Made by a program: the position numbers and the translations under genes. Below the pieces are notes generated by a model that was given only the letters and a program-made list of their open reading frames with translations, did no database searches and was not told the DNA's origin. Below, one piece after another: positions 12,381 through 25,182 of a DNA stretch of 64,000 bases. The DNA is from Schoenoplectus triqueter. Taxonomy: Eukaryota > Streptophyta > Magnoliopsida > Poales > Cyperaceae. The stretch spans positions 124,001 to 188,000 of the forward strand of contig CAXKVV010000246.1 of assembly GCA_964058805.1 (NCBI GenBank), in the 5' to 3' direction. Within the stretch, counting starts at the first letter, position 1, and each line of letters begins with the position of its first letter.

Positions 12381-13794
12381 ATGGCCGTCGATCTGATGGG
12401 ATACACAAAGATGGACGAGCAGATAGCTATCCAAGAGGCAGCAGCGGCCGGGTTGAGGAGCTTGGAGCGGCTGGTGAAGCAGCTGACGTCACCTTCAGTT
12501 CAGAAGCAATCTCAGCCGGTGGATTGCCGTGAGATGGCCGATCAAACGGTCTCCAAGTTCCGCAAGGTGATCTCCATCCTCGACCGCACTGGTCATGCCC
12601 GATTCAGGCGTGGCCCGGCTGTCGCACAAAATAACAGTACTGCCACTGTGCCACCGGCTGAGCTCACTGCGCCACCCCCACTTCCACCACCAGCTCAGCA
12701 CACCGTAACACCCTCCCCGGTAGTCCCCGTCGTGGGACCCGCACCTCAGTCTCTTACTCTCGACTTCACAAAACCCAACGGAACTAACTATGTGAACAAG
12801 GAAACCTTCAGTATGTCGCCGCCTCTTTCCTCAGCGACTTCCAGTTTTTTCTCCTCCATCACGGTTGGAGATGGGAGCGTGACTAAGGGGAAGCCTCTAC
12901 TCGGCGGAGGCGCCGCCGTGTCTGCGGGCGGAGCTCCGGCAATCTCGGCGGGGAAGCCTCCTCTTGCGTCAAATTACAAAAAGAGGTGCCTGGAACACTC
13001 CGATGCCACCGCTGGTCGATGCCATTGCTCTAAGAGAAGGTATCATCTTTTACTTAACTAAGTTCTGTATTCTTTTTGCAAGTCTAGATCTGCAATTACT
13101 CAGCAACTCGTAGACTTTATAACTGAATCTTTCAGTTTGTGCAATTTCTCTTTTGCTCAAGTGCTATGTCTCCTTTGATTGATACAGGAAGAACAGAGTG
13201 AAGAGAACGATCAGAGTTCCAGCGATCAGTTCGAAAATAGCGGATATACCACCAGACGAGTATTCATGGAGGAAGTATGGTCAGAAGCCAATCAAGGGAT
13301 CTCCATACCCAAGGTATACATCATCTTAAATTTTCATTTTCGTCCTTGTAGAAATTACATATTGGTGTAACATCAATATAGGCATGGTGTAACATCAACT
13401 TGCTCTTGTCAATGGAATTAATTACACGCGCCTTTATTAGTTGAATTGCCTTGGTGAAAACATGCTGATGTAATTTTACTCGGTTTAGTCTAAAGTCCTT
13501 TGAAAATAAATAAAAAAGATATCACGAGTCTCATCTTTTTCTCAAAAAAAGAAAAGAAAAATCAATTGCTTCAAGTATCAAATTCTAACTCTTATGTATT
13601 GTTAATTTTTGAACAGGGGTTACTACAAATGTAGCACCGTGCGAGGTTGCCCGGCCAGAAAGCACGTCGAGAGAGCGAGAGATGATCCATCGATGCTCGT
13701 TGTGACATACGAGGGCGAACACAGGCATTCACCTAATGGTACCACTCCGACCCTGTTACCTGACATTGCTCCGGCCATGGTGGGACAGGCTTGA
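12381..13794 (+). CDS. WRKY11/17-like: WRKY transcription factor, group IId
   Basis: Sequence-specific nuclear transcription factor that binds W-box DNA, usually in defence and stress responses. Exons are 12381-13039, 13188-13313 and 13617-13794, with AG|G junctions in both introns, giving 320 aa. It starts at [10 protein letters not shown], as WRKY11/17 do; no in-frame ATG lies upstream in the exon. Visible parts: the IId calmodulin-binding C-motif (V57-R69, [13 protein letters not shown]), HARF at 72-75, a Pro/Ser/Thr-rich middle, the plant zinc cluster (about 200-228, with CHCSKRRKNR), WRKYGQK at 247-253, and a C2H2 finger with C267, C273, H297 and H299 (C-X5-C-X23-H-X-H). The second intron interrupts the WRKY domain after PYPR, the R-type position expected for this group. 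No defects are seen. Group IId is certain; assignment to the WRKY11/17 branch rests on the N terminus. Confidence 0.97.
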
Positions 13795-16700
13795 TCCGAG
13801 CCGTCCAACTCGAGCCTTTTTTTTTCATTTTAATTTATTTTTTGTTGCTTTTTAACTTGGTAGATTTTTGTTAGTGATGTAAAGATGAAACTTGAGAATG
13901 CAAAAGAAGATGACAAAATATTTAGTGAATTCTTTCTTGGCGTGTTTATGGACGAGCTGATTTTTTGGACCTTGGGGGTTCTTGAGATTTTACAAGGACC
14001 AAATTGGAATTGTTGTAGTTTTCACTGTGGGAGGTCCAATAGAGGAATTCTCTTTTGGATATTTTATTCAGACATTTTGGGGTTGAGTGGTACTGGTTCC
14101 CATGTTATCTGGAGTGAAATACTCCTCTGCCTTAAGACTTCGGTGCAGTGAAGCAAGGAGTGCATCAATTCTGGTTCAGCGTTCACAAAAAATAGATTTG
14201 AAATTAAAATACTCTTCAGTAAATTTTGTTCAGTCGTCTGATATCTAATTTTTCATATTATGAAGTTATTAACCTTAAATCCTCGTAAAAAAGTCACTAA
14301 AAGTTAACAAATTCCAATAACAAAAGAAAATTTTGGTTTTTTCCTGGCTATATATTAGAAAAAAATGAGGTGGACGGGGCCACAGAAAAATTGGTCAAAT
14401 GGATTTGTCGTGTAGTGTCAGTTGGGGGGAGATTGATTAGGTTGGATTTAAGAGATTGGTTTCGAATCCGGACGTTACGCTGTGCAGGAGTCAAAGGGTA
14501 CCATTTCTTTAATTGAGGGTGGGGCCCACAATGTGAGTTGGGGCTGGTTGTCGAATTGGTCAAACCTGTTGGTGGCTGGTGGGCCCCTTTTCTTCCCACT
14601 CTGTCTCGTTGACTGCTCATTTTCCTCTCTCCTCTCTCTTTAATTATTCGTTTGTTTTTGGCAGAGCTTTGATTTCTCCTTTGGATCTTTTGTGCCGGTT
14701 ATTTGTGTAGAAATCCCTGTGTTTGTCATAAAAGGTTGAGGGCTTGAATGAACATATAGACTACGCCAGAATACCCCACTTCTTTTACTGTAAACAGTAA
14801 ACAATAGGTGTCTTTAAATTAATAATTGATATAATTATTTTTTCTGCAATGTAAGCAATCTGCTGGTAAAAAGAGCGCAGCAATTTCTGTTCTTAAACCG
14901 TCTTCCATCACCTTTTCTTCTCGTCCTCATTTTCTCCAGCTTTTCAACATTAAAAATTGCTACGTGATAAAGAAATAAAACAATTTGCAAGACAAGTTGA
15001 GCAGAGAATTTGAGTACATTAATAATTGACTACTATTCTATTTCTTATTTAATTATAATTCATAAGATCGAAAATTTGACTTTCTTGTCAAAAAAAAATG
15101 CAAATTGACTCGCGCGCTTTGCCTCTTTGTAATATTATGTGATAGTATTAAATTGAATTATGACAGCTGGACTATACTGCAGATTCAACTACTAATACTA
15201 TGGAAAATCACAAAGATATCATTGAAAAAAATGGGCTCCAATGAATAAAAGTTGGGGATAAATAACCTTTTAAAGTTTTATTTTTACAATCATCGCCCTT
15301 TTTTTCCAATTCTTCCATGTGGAGATAGATAATTTATGAATTTTAAATTTACTTTAAATTTAAATCTGAATGAGAAATAACCAAAGTACTCTGATTTGTG
15401 ATACTTGCAAATTTAATATTAAACTAACTAAGAACACAATAATGAGAGTTTTAACAATGAACAAATTGATTAATATTCCCCAACAAATATAAATGGTGAT
15501 TTCTCTTTTTTTTTGCGATTTTATATTTGTTTCCTTTAAGGCATTTTGCTAGAAAATATTGTGCTTTACGACCAAAATCTCTTTCTTTTTTAATTTATGC
15601 AACAATATATAATTGCAGGTTCATAAAACAACTTTAATATGAAAATTCCACAATGCAAAATTCATAAAAGAAGTCGCAATAAGAATAAAAACTGAATAAT
15701 ATTGAGATCTATGGATAATTGTCACAGTTGGAAGAGTTTAAAGCTGTCTATCAAAGATGGAAGATACGAAAGAAATTTACATCTCCTGTAATAATTGAAA
15801 ATTTTATATTTACTTATTTAGCTACCAGAACTTCAATAAATAGGGATTCGTGAATCTAAATCATAGGAAGGTGAGATGTTCTTTTATTTACAAATGAAAT
15901 ATTTAGATGAGTTATATGACATGAGTAATATTACGGTGAGTTGTAAAATATAAAATGTCTTTTATGGTTCGCATCATATTTCTCATTTTAAAATTAAAAA
16001 TATCAATCTAACCGTTTAAACTGTTATCTATATTAAATTATATTTGAAGACTAAATTTAACATTTTTTGAAAGCTAGGAGATCATAAGCTCAATGTATTT
16101 TTTTATCCCTAAAAAAAATAAAAAAAAATAATAATTCAATCTCTGAGTATATTTTAATATGGAGAACATTTTAAATGATTTAATCGATATTTTAAATTTA
16201 AAGATAAAAATATAACAGAAATTACATAAATATGTTATACTTTATGACACCATTACAAAATTCATATACAATTGCCCCCAAAAGATTTTTTTCACTACAC
16301 TGGACTTGATGTGCACATCTCATTCCTGAATCCTTCTGAAATTAAAATTGTAAATTAATCTTTTATAAATTCAGCTTAATGAATTTTTTGTCACGATTAT
16401 TAGAATTTTAAATTGATTGGCGACAGGAAAATTAATTTTTGTCCATGTTTTTCTTCAAATAATTAATGAACATAGAGTGTCAAAATTCCTACAAATACGC
16501 GTACACGGACAAAATTCTATTGTGGCGCATCATAATATTTTCAGTTAACTAAATATATTATTCGTGAAACAAAGTCAAACAGCTACTTCATTCGCCACGA
16601 CAGCGCAAAATTTGTTTACTCGGGGTGTGTTTTGTGAAGTACCACGAGATCAGAACCTCAATACATTGTTCATCATTAAGATTGGACCAACATTCAACGC

Positions 16701-16834
16701 AATTAATTCGTCTTATACAAATGTAGGTGGATTAATTAATAAGTGCATTGATTTCTCTCTCTTTTGGGGTAAGATGTACAAACTTCTTTTCAAACCAAAA
16801 TAATTATATACATTCATTTTTTTTTGTTTCTAAA
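13795..16834. other. WRKY 3' flank and intergenic DNA
   Basis: No canonical AATAAA is obvious just after the WRKY stop. At 14350-14640 a stretch of higher G+C carries GGGGCCCAC (about 14520) and GGTGGGCCCC (about 14577), which resemble TCP/site II promoter elements, but no gene follows on either strand. An open frame at 16564-16803 is unrecognised and looks like chance. The remainder is A+T-rich and empty. Confidence 0.4.
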
Positions 16835-17280
16835 ATTATAAACCAAACCAAACCGAATAATATGTTGCATCCGAAGTTTTTTCAGTTTATTAATTAAACC
16901 AAAATTATATTATTTTAAAGAGGAATACAAATATTAAAAGTTAAAATCAATAGAAGAAAGAAAATAGTTTAAAAGATAAAAAAAAATAACTAAATAAAAC
17001 TTATAGAAAATAAATATATTCGGTATATAATCCTTATTTATATTAAGTAAACTAAAATTATTTGATAAATTTTGGATTATTCGGTTTATCTGATTTATAA
17101 AATAAAAAATGAATCACAGAACAAAAACTGAATTTGGTAAATTTTTCAACCGAACCGAAATTTTTAAACAGAAAAAATGAACTAAATAGTCCAAAATTTA
17201 AAAAAACCAAACTAAATAGTCCAAAATTTAACGATTCGGTTCAAAACCAATTAAACCGATCCGTTTGCAAATCCCTAGAG
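16835..17280. mobile_element. MITE-like element built of ACCGAACCGAA words
   Basis: The ends carry AAACCAAACCAAACCGAA (left) and AACCAATTAAACCGATCC (right), with TTCGGTTTAT and CAACCGAACCGAAA inside. This is a plant repeat type made of permuted CCGAAC/GGTTTGG words around an A+T-rich core. A 20-bp direct repeat with AACTAAATAGTCC sits near 17180-17230. Boundaries are approximate and no target duplication was found. Confidence 0.5.
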
Positions 17281-18514
17281 GGGATACAAATCTTGTTAGT
17301 TGTTATATATATGACCGTACAGATAATTTTATATATTTGATAACTTAAAAACATTATTCAAAATTAAAATGCTAAAATAGTTGATATGTCCTATGCTTTG
17401 GATCAAAAGTGTATCAAATTTTGAGTTGGTTTGAAACACGTTTAATCTTTCATCAGATAATGAAAAAATTTCCTGATGAAATTTGTATGGATTTATGACG
17501 ACTTATCAGTCAAATTTAAGTTGATTTACACTTGATAATTATTTTATTTAAACATTTGATAATACATCTATAAGTTTAAAAATTTAATATGAATAATATT
17601 TTAAATTAACTAGAGGGATGTACTTGTTCGAGTAAAACGTGGGAATTGACTGGTTGAGGTTAAGACCGTTAGGTCCTGATTTCACTGCATTGAAATATAG
17701 TTTAAAAAATAATCACCTACTTGCAATGAAAAATAAGATATAATATTTGTCACTTGTTCAGAAAAAGAAAAAAAATGAAAGACTGAATTAAATTAAATAG
17801 ATTCAAAACTATGGTCTGCGTTTCTTTCCAGAACAAGTGAAGAGTGCCGATAAGACCAGATTTTTATATACATTGTGTCCACCAATACGCAACTAATTAC
17901 TTTTTGAAAAGATATTATCAAATATTTAAATAGAAAAATATACATTTGACTGGAAAATATTTTGAATGACCCAAAGAAAAGATTATTCAGTCCGCGAAAA
18001 TTATTTCCAAATTTCCAATTTTATAGCTCTTTTGTGTCATTATGCCCTGATTTATGAAGTTCGAAAATCAAAATGGAAATTTCTTGTCAAGTATCATGAA
18101 GTAAGATTAAACCTTGAATATAATGTAAGAATGGATTATTGTAAATTTGTAATTATTGGAGTACACCAGAATTACCGATATAATTATTCGTAATTTAGGT
18201 AGATCAAGCATCAAGTTCCATATATAAACGTGAGAATTATTGGACATATATTAACTCTCGATAAACATACACTACTAATTTTTAAGTCTCCCGATACCCA
18301 ACTAATCTTTTAATTATACCAGATCTTTCCCACGATTAATTTGTAAAAAAAATTTATGAACAATTGTACATTCTACTCTTCAAATTTAAATATGTATTCT
18401 AATATTTTTCTTTTTATGGCCGTTAAAGATTTTTCGTTAATACAACCTATCACATTTCTAATATCACATTAATTGAGTGACCTGTCCTTTATGTTTAGTC
18501 ATGATATATATAGA
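17281..18514. other. Intergenic, nothing recognised
   Basis: A+T-rich. The 75-residue frame at 17966-18193 has no recognisable motif. Confidence 0.4.
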
Positions 18515-18863
18515 GACTATTGTGAAAACGTTTGCATTTCGAGTTCAAATGCATACGGCTCAAATTTTATCATAACACATCTGAAATTCAAAATTATCAT
18601 TCTCATTAAATTCTTCATATTAAAATATTAAGGGATACAAAATTTGGGCTATTTTGAGTTTTCTAAGTATTTATTTTGAATTTTTGAAAATTAGCACTAA
18701 AATAATAATAAAATATTAAATTGTTGTTGCTGATTTTTTATATCCCCTAATATTTTGATATGAAGAATTTAATGAGAATGATAATTTTTAATTTCGGATA
18801 TGTTACGATAAAATTTGAGCCATATACATTTGGGCTCGAAATACAAACGTTTTCACAATAGTC
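18515..18863. mobile_element. Inverted-repeat MITE, family C copy 1
   Basis: GACTATTGTGAAAACGTTTG at the left end is matched by its complement at 18844-18863. The arms stay complementary for about 130 bp (TCAAATTTTATC, TCTCATTAAATTCTTCATAT and others). The core is an A+T-rich loop. The same termini and internal ATTAAATTCTTCATAT word recur at 60986-61372, and half of one at about 44030-44130, so this is a dispersed family. Confidence 0.7.
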
Positions 18864-21800
18864 TAACTCCGTCTCTCTATATATATATATATTGAAAGAA
18901 AGGCTTCACTAAACGTTCAACATTTCCTAATTTTATTTAAATAAATTGAACGTATTATATCCTTTCATAGAAATAATCTCCTTCACCATCTGTTTTGGAC
19001 AATTTTTTGTCTAAAATAATCAATAACCACTCTTCTTTTATGTGAATAATATTCTCCCATCAAATGAAATGCAATTTTTTTTCTCCCATCCAAGGCTGTA
19101 AGATCATGAAATAATTTTCTCTTGACGCTCTTAATTTCTTTTCTCAAAAGATTTAAAATTTATTGTGTAATTAGCGTACTGGGTGGCTTCTGGATCTGCC
19201 ATGGTATAGCAAGGGAAGTGGTGGTTAATAAATTAACAAACCCATTACTAGAATTTATCACTATTATTGTTCTAGAACGATGTGCATCTTTTTCTATAAT
19301 ATACTCAATTACTTTCTAACGAAGCGTTGCTTGTGATGTAAATCACGAAATCCCTAAAATGATATTAAATGTTAGTGATGTGACTTATATTGATTTCTTA
19401 AATTGATGAGAAATTATTAAATGACAACAAAAAGAGCGTTGTTAGGTTTGATGCCACATATCGTGTGTAGAGCCCATCAACAGCTATTAGCAATATAAAA
19501 CAAATTTATTGGGGGTATAATGTTTCCAATCGTCAAAGGGAATGTAGTGACTCCTAATATTAAATCCATTAATTGCGACTTGTCTAATCACCTAGGTGAT
19601 CTCTTGTTCAAGCTCTCATATCACCAATTGTGTGGGATGACAGTGTTGTGCACCAATCACAGCACTAAAAAGAATAATTAATTTCTGATCAAAACGGCAC
19701 AAACCCACTAATTATATACAGAAATGAACCAAAATTCTAAACAGATTTTTTTTAGATCAATTATCAAAACGACACAAAAATCACTAATTATGTGTATTTA
19801 GTATGGAAAATGAATGAACAAAATAATGATCCCTTGGCGGAAACACCAAACTTGTGCATTTTTCAAACCAACCCCTAGAAATTCCCTACTTTAATTTCCT
19901 TTTAAAAATTTGACTTGGATCAAGAGCAAAACAAAGCGACAATGGTGATGGGTCTCTTTTTCTCCCACTTGAACTTTGTACAAGTCGTTTAGTGATATCC
20001 CAAAAATTAAATCAAGTTGGTGGAGGTTGACAAAAACTAAAGCACTAATTAAAAGGTATAGTGGGGTTCCTTTTTTTGAGTTGCTTCCTTGGTAAGAGTT
20101 TGCAATCCTTATTTGATACTGGTATTATCGGATCGACTGAAACGCATGATTTTTTCGTTTAAAGTTGATATGCAGATGAATTGAATGTAGCTCATATTTT
20201 GAATAAAAAGATTCCCAAGAGGTTGAGAAGAAAATTTATCTAATTAGATCAAATTTACTGTTAAAATATAACCTAATTACTATCTAATTCGTTGTACTAT
20301 ACAGGACTGAAAGTAGCAAAAAAAAAACTTGCAATTGGTGTAATTTAGAGTAACACAATAGGTGTGCTTTCTTATTTTTAATTTGGCATGATCCATATTT
20401 GAACAGAAGGTAAAATTTGGAGGCATGACTTCTATCTTTTCAGTTTTCATCAAAAATAAAATAAAATCACATCAAATCGAACAGAAGCTTTAATCATTCT
20501 GTTTTTCAGTACTAATCGGTTTGGAAAAAAAAGAACATGACAAAATTGTTGGCGAAAAAATGTATACTCAGTACAAAAAGTAATGCACATCATGCACGTC
20601 TCTCTATATTAATATATATTTAATATTTACGAAAGTAACCCTATACATTACAAAAAAATATTGTCAGGAATCAGGATTCACAACAACTCTATTTTTAAAA
20701 ATAAAATGTCGTTGATGTAAAATCTGATTCCTATTTTTTAAAACAAAATAAACCGTATTAGTTCAAATGTTTTACTAAGGTGCTTTTTCAATTTGAGTGG
20801 GCAGTGAATGTGCTTTTCCAATTGTGTAGTTGTAACTTGTAAAAGTGCGCTTTCACCACATCACTCATTCTAATTGATTATAATTTTGGGTTGGCTTCTC
20901 GCTAACATTATATATAGAAAATTATCTTCAAATAATTTTTAATAACATAAGCAAAGTCTTCGATCGTGCTAAATTTAAAATATACTTTTATAGCATTGCA
21001 ATAATTCCAATTTGATTTTTTTTATAATTTTTGCGCTCGGTGGGTGTTTGAAAATGATAACAAACTTTAAATATATATATAAAAAAAGTATCATTAAAGA
21101 AATCTGAGTTGGAAGTTACTATAAACAACTTTTTTTTTAACTATTTTCATTTGCGTAAGCGTTCAAAAAGAGTGTAGTGTGTACATTGGTCAAATAATAT
21201 ATAATAATTAGTAATCTGAAGCAAATTTTATGAACTGTATGGTCAAATCGGATTTGCACTAAATTCACACATGAGATCTACATTTCATATGAAAATTTTA
21301 TTGTGATGTCTGGATTAGTGGATTATATTCCAATTGGATCGTAGTATTTTAGTAGACAATAATTAAAATATGCATTAAATTTAGTACAGGAGTTCTGAAT
21401 TTAGAATGTCACTAGATTAGTTGGGTACAGAAATTTATTACATGGACAAAAAAAAATTAGACATCCAATTGCTCTCAGAACTATTTATGTCGACATCTGC
21501 TATCTGGCAATATTCATATTGACTGTAGTAAACATATTACATACATGCAGAGACTCAGCCTATGGAAGATTATACTGTACAAATTTTCAGAAAATTTATT
21601 CAGAAAAAAATATTTAGAATAACCGTTTTTACTGAAATTTATTAAAACTTTGAGCATACATCCTTAAAGTGTTTAAGATAATTTTGGATATTTTAGAAAT
21701 TGCTTTCCAGTGTTATGAGTTTTTCTTCAAGTGCTTGTATTTAGGTCTTGGTGAGTAACATTTCATTATTTCTATCCTTCTCATTTGGTGGAGATTGACA

Positions 21801-21989
21801 TACATCTATTTTTTTGTCCCCACTTTACTTTTATCAGCAAATCACAGGCACACCTGATTTAGCACAAACACATAAGCAAGTAAATAAACATCACATCTTT
21901 AGTTTTGATCAATTTGTTTGGTAGAGATTGAAATAGTGCTAACCCCAGATCAGTGTACTGTTCTCATTTGAGATGTGATCCAGACATCA
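18864..21989. other. Intergenic, nothing recognised
   Basis: A long A+T-rich stretch without a convincing reading frame, RNA gene or bounded repeat. Confidence 0.45.
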
Positions 21990-22300
21990 TTTAAACATGT
22001 AGAATAGCTTCAGAATTGCACTGTTCTACTAAACCACCAACATGTAGGTTTAGCAGAATTGTACCCCTACAACTCTTTGGGATATTGATAATAAATAAAA
22101 TAAAAAATATTAGTAATAACAATAAATAAAATAATAACCATTAATATTAAATAAAATAAGCAATTTATTATTTTATTCATTTCTTCCATCACTATCCTCA
22201 AATTACCATTCGAATAATATTTTACTAATTTGAATAATAAAAAGTTAATATTATTTTCAAAAAAACATTGAGATATCACTACCTTCACATTATTCTCAAC
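21990..22300. mobile_element. MITE-like repeat, relative of 34498-34885
   Basis: The segment shares ordered words with 34498-34885: GTAGAATAGC, CTGTTCT, TTAGCAGA, AATAATATTTTACTAA, AATAATAAAAA(G)TTAA, and GATATCACTA before TTATTCTCAA. No target duplication was fixed. It lies close to the promoter side of the PTRHD1-type gene. Confidence 0.5.
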
Positions 22301-22602
22301 CCTTCCGACCGAGGTTGTGCCATGTCCAGAGTGACTGAAGATAAACCAGCTAACTCAAAAAATATTATTTTTACACTAATCCTTCCATCGTCCAAAAACA
22401 TCTTTATTATAAAGGAAGAATTGCATACAATCGCACTTTTGGGCCAACAAGCCTACCCAAAGTTAAAATCTTTCAACACTAAAAAGGCATCTGAAAACAC
22501 ATTTTCAACTAATTGGGCTGACAATTTTCTAGTTAGGTATCGATCAGCCCATTAACTTGTTAGACAAAAGCCGTGATAGCAAATCGCAATTATTGTTTTC
22601 TT

Positions 22603-22641
22603 TCATTATTATTATTATTATCATTATTATTATTATTATTT
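22603..22641. repeat. (ATT)n microsatellite near the PTRHD1 start
   Basis: Interrupted ATT/ATC repeats end about 18 bp before the start codon. They are followed by TTTTGCTCTCTTACAG, which could be a splice acceptor of a 5'-UTR intron. Confidence 0.8.
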
Positions 22642-22658
22642 TGCTCTCTTACAGATAG

Positions 22659-23936
22659 ATGATGCTTTCACTGTCGCTTTGCTTCTCAAAACCTTTACCT
22701 CCAATAATTACAAAACTAACCCTCGGAAATTCCCTCCACTGCTATAAGCGTTTCTTCTTCGCTGAACCCCCACAGACAAAGAGACCCCACATGTCATCCA
22801 CGACCGCTGCATCTCTCTCCGATCAGGGCACGGTGGGCGAACTAGTGACTCAGTCTCGTACGGATGATGTATCTTCCGATGACGTGCTTGTGCAGTACGT
22901 GGTGCTGCGGCGCGACTTGATCGACACGTGGCCTCTCGGAAGCGTGGTCACACAGGGATGCCACGCGTCGGTCGCTGCCGTATGGACCTATAGGGACCAC
23001 CCTGATACGCTCGGCTATTGCTCGGATTCGAATCTGGATCACATGCACAAGGTATGTTTGATGAAATGCCGGGCCTGGCAGTGAGGCATTTTGTGCAGCT
23101 TAATTGTTTGGCTTTCCTTACATCATGGTACAATGTCATACTTAGTTGTGAACTGGACTTACCAGCATAATAATACACTATTGATCGCAATCTGGTGAAA
23201 TGATGATGTTTCAGCCATTTCCTGGGTGTACGTGTGGAGATGTATATATGTGGCTGTCCGTGTGTGTGGCAGCGGGGGTTGGTGAGGGCGGGGATTTGTA
23301 GTAAATTGAACACTGGTACTTACCTAAACCATGCAAATTTAAGAAATGAGTGTTAAATTCTTGTCCCGTTAGGAGAAAGAATTGGAAAAACGAGAAAGTT
23401 ATCCACTAGAGGCAGAGAATGATAGCAGAAGCTGTCGGTCTCGACAACTCTTTCCTAGATCTCATTAGTATCTGAACTTATTAGCTCCCCCCCTTCTATT
23501 TGGTAACAAGAACAAAACCATCCATCCAGCGTCTACATTTCTTATTGACATAACTTGTAATGCAAAAATTATTTCATTTCAAACCAATTTAGCTACTAAT
23601 AGAAAAGAATACGGATAGCCATAATTTTGCAAAACTAGAGAAATTATGATAGGAATGATGTAATTATTTCTTTTTCCTGTTTAAAGAGCATTATTTATTA
23701 TAGTAATGTAAATCACTAGCTTTTGCTGTTTTGCTTTCTAATACAACAAACAGGTCACTTTGGAAGTAAAAGGAGAGACGCAGCTGAAAAACCTAGCTGA
23801 CAAGTTGGTGGCAGCCAGTATACAACATAAATTGTGGATTGAACAACCAGAAAATATACCAACTTGCCTTGCGACAAGGCCTTATCCCAAGTCTCAGGTA
23901 GCCTCTTTCTTTAAGAAGCTGAAGCTTTGCAAATGA
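22659..23936 (+). CDS. PTRHD1: PTRHD1-type peptidyl-tRNA hydrolase 2 domain protein
   Basis: Putative peptidyl-tRNA hydrolase of the PTH2 fold (PTRHD1 subfamily); the family is expected to act on peptidyl-tRNA, but activity of PTRHD1 members is poorly established. Exons are 22659-23051 and 23754-23936, joined in phase 0 (HMHK|VTLEV), giving 191 aa. The conserved domain runs from about residue 76 (VLVQYVVLRRDL) through the PTH2-like QGCHAS (99-104) to EQPENIPTCL with ATRPYP (161-176) and the C-terminal FFKKLKL, close to animal PTRHD1. The first 45-50 residues precede the domain and are rich in hydrophobic, Ser, Lys and Arg residues with few acids, like an organelle transit peptide. The alternative start M45 (22791) would give a short cytosolic form. 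TTACAG just upstream of the first ATG may mark a 5'-UTR intron. No defects are seen. Confidence 0.93.
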
Positions 23937-25182
23937 TCTTAGACATTTTTCTTTGTCAGCACATTGATTCTTGTAGCTGACAAAATTTAAATGTTTCATT
24001 TTGTATCAAGAGATAATCAGATCTCAGTTGTTAGCATATTCAATTCCAGTACCAAATTCTCTGAATTAATGTTGGTTCTATGGATTGACCTTTTTTTCTT
24101 ACAATGTATGGTATTTTTCATGACTTGATTTTTTAATGGAACATTTTATTTTTGTACCAAATGAATCACTAATCATATGAAACAGTTGGTTTGCTCACTT
24201 GCCATTATCATTGGGAAGCTGACCATTGCTAAAAAATAACCTGCTTTTAGAACAACCCATTATTAAACATTATTATCAACTGAAAGAAAAATGTTATAGT
24301 TACTAAGTACACATACTAACTTAGACCAGTTGACACGTCCCGAAAAGTAGCTGGACTAAGAAATAGCAGTCGCCTTGAAAAATGTAAGTTTTTTAAATAT
24401 GCAATAATATACATTATCTATAACAATTATTATACAGTCACAATTCAAATAAAACCTACCTCACAGGCCCCAATATTTATACATAGTGAAATCAAATAAA
24501 TAAAATTAATATGGCATATAAGAAAATACATAGATATACCATATCAACTTTATTGAATAATATTGAATAACATCCCTTGTGGCAGATACCGCAATATTTT
24601 AGAAATGTCGATCCTTGTATCCTGGTTTTAATCTGGAACTCACGAAAATGGAATGAGTGAGAGTCTGAAACACTCTCAGTTCCAGCAGGTGGTATTTGTT
24701 AAATCTACTAGCAAAATTGAATACCATTTAGAAATAACATTTATACTTGCAAGTTGCAACTATAATGAACATCATTCCGTTTAAATACCTTTAATTATTA
24801 CTTCAATTCTGTTTTACCATGTGACATGCATCAATTCAAAACATAACATGTTAATTTAAAATAAATATCTTTCCCGTGCATCACAATACATATCCTGCAC
24901 CATTTCACGCCTTATATGCAAATGCCAAATGATAAGATGCCAAACAAAATACATACCTTAGCCTTGCATCAAAGTTTACATCTGTACCTGACGAACTCAG
25001 AGATCTGAAATATATCCTCCCTTAGCTGACCTGGCACTTCTGCGATAGCATCGGAGCTTTTCTTTCTGAACCCGTTAACTCGGGCTCGTGTCAATCTCCC
25101 TCCTTTTACAACTCCAGTCACACATATCTGGGTTGAGGTGGGGGATTCCCCCATAGAGGTTGACTACTTATTTAAAGACTTG
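23937..25182. other. Intergenic DNA after PTRHD1
   Basis: A+T-rich, no gene seen. Between 24560 and 24700 there is more mixed-composition sequence (TGAGAGTCTGAAACACTCTC, an imperfect palindrome), perhaps a retroelement remnant that I cannot name. Confidence 0.4.

Noticed and set aside
14455..14475. TTTCGAATCC resembling a tRNA T-loop
   Set aside because: No acceptor, D or anticodon arm can be folded around it at the right spacing.
14348..14620. 90-residue minus-strand reading frame rich in Pro, Thr and Arg
   Set aside because: It arises from the G+C-richer promoter-like patch, has no recognisable domain and no splice or start context.
16564..16803. 79-residue plus-strand frame
   Set aside because: No motif, A+T-rich, no neighbouring exons; treated as chance.
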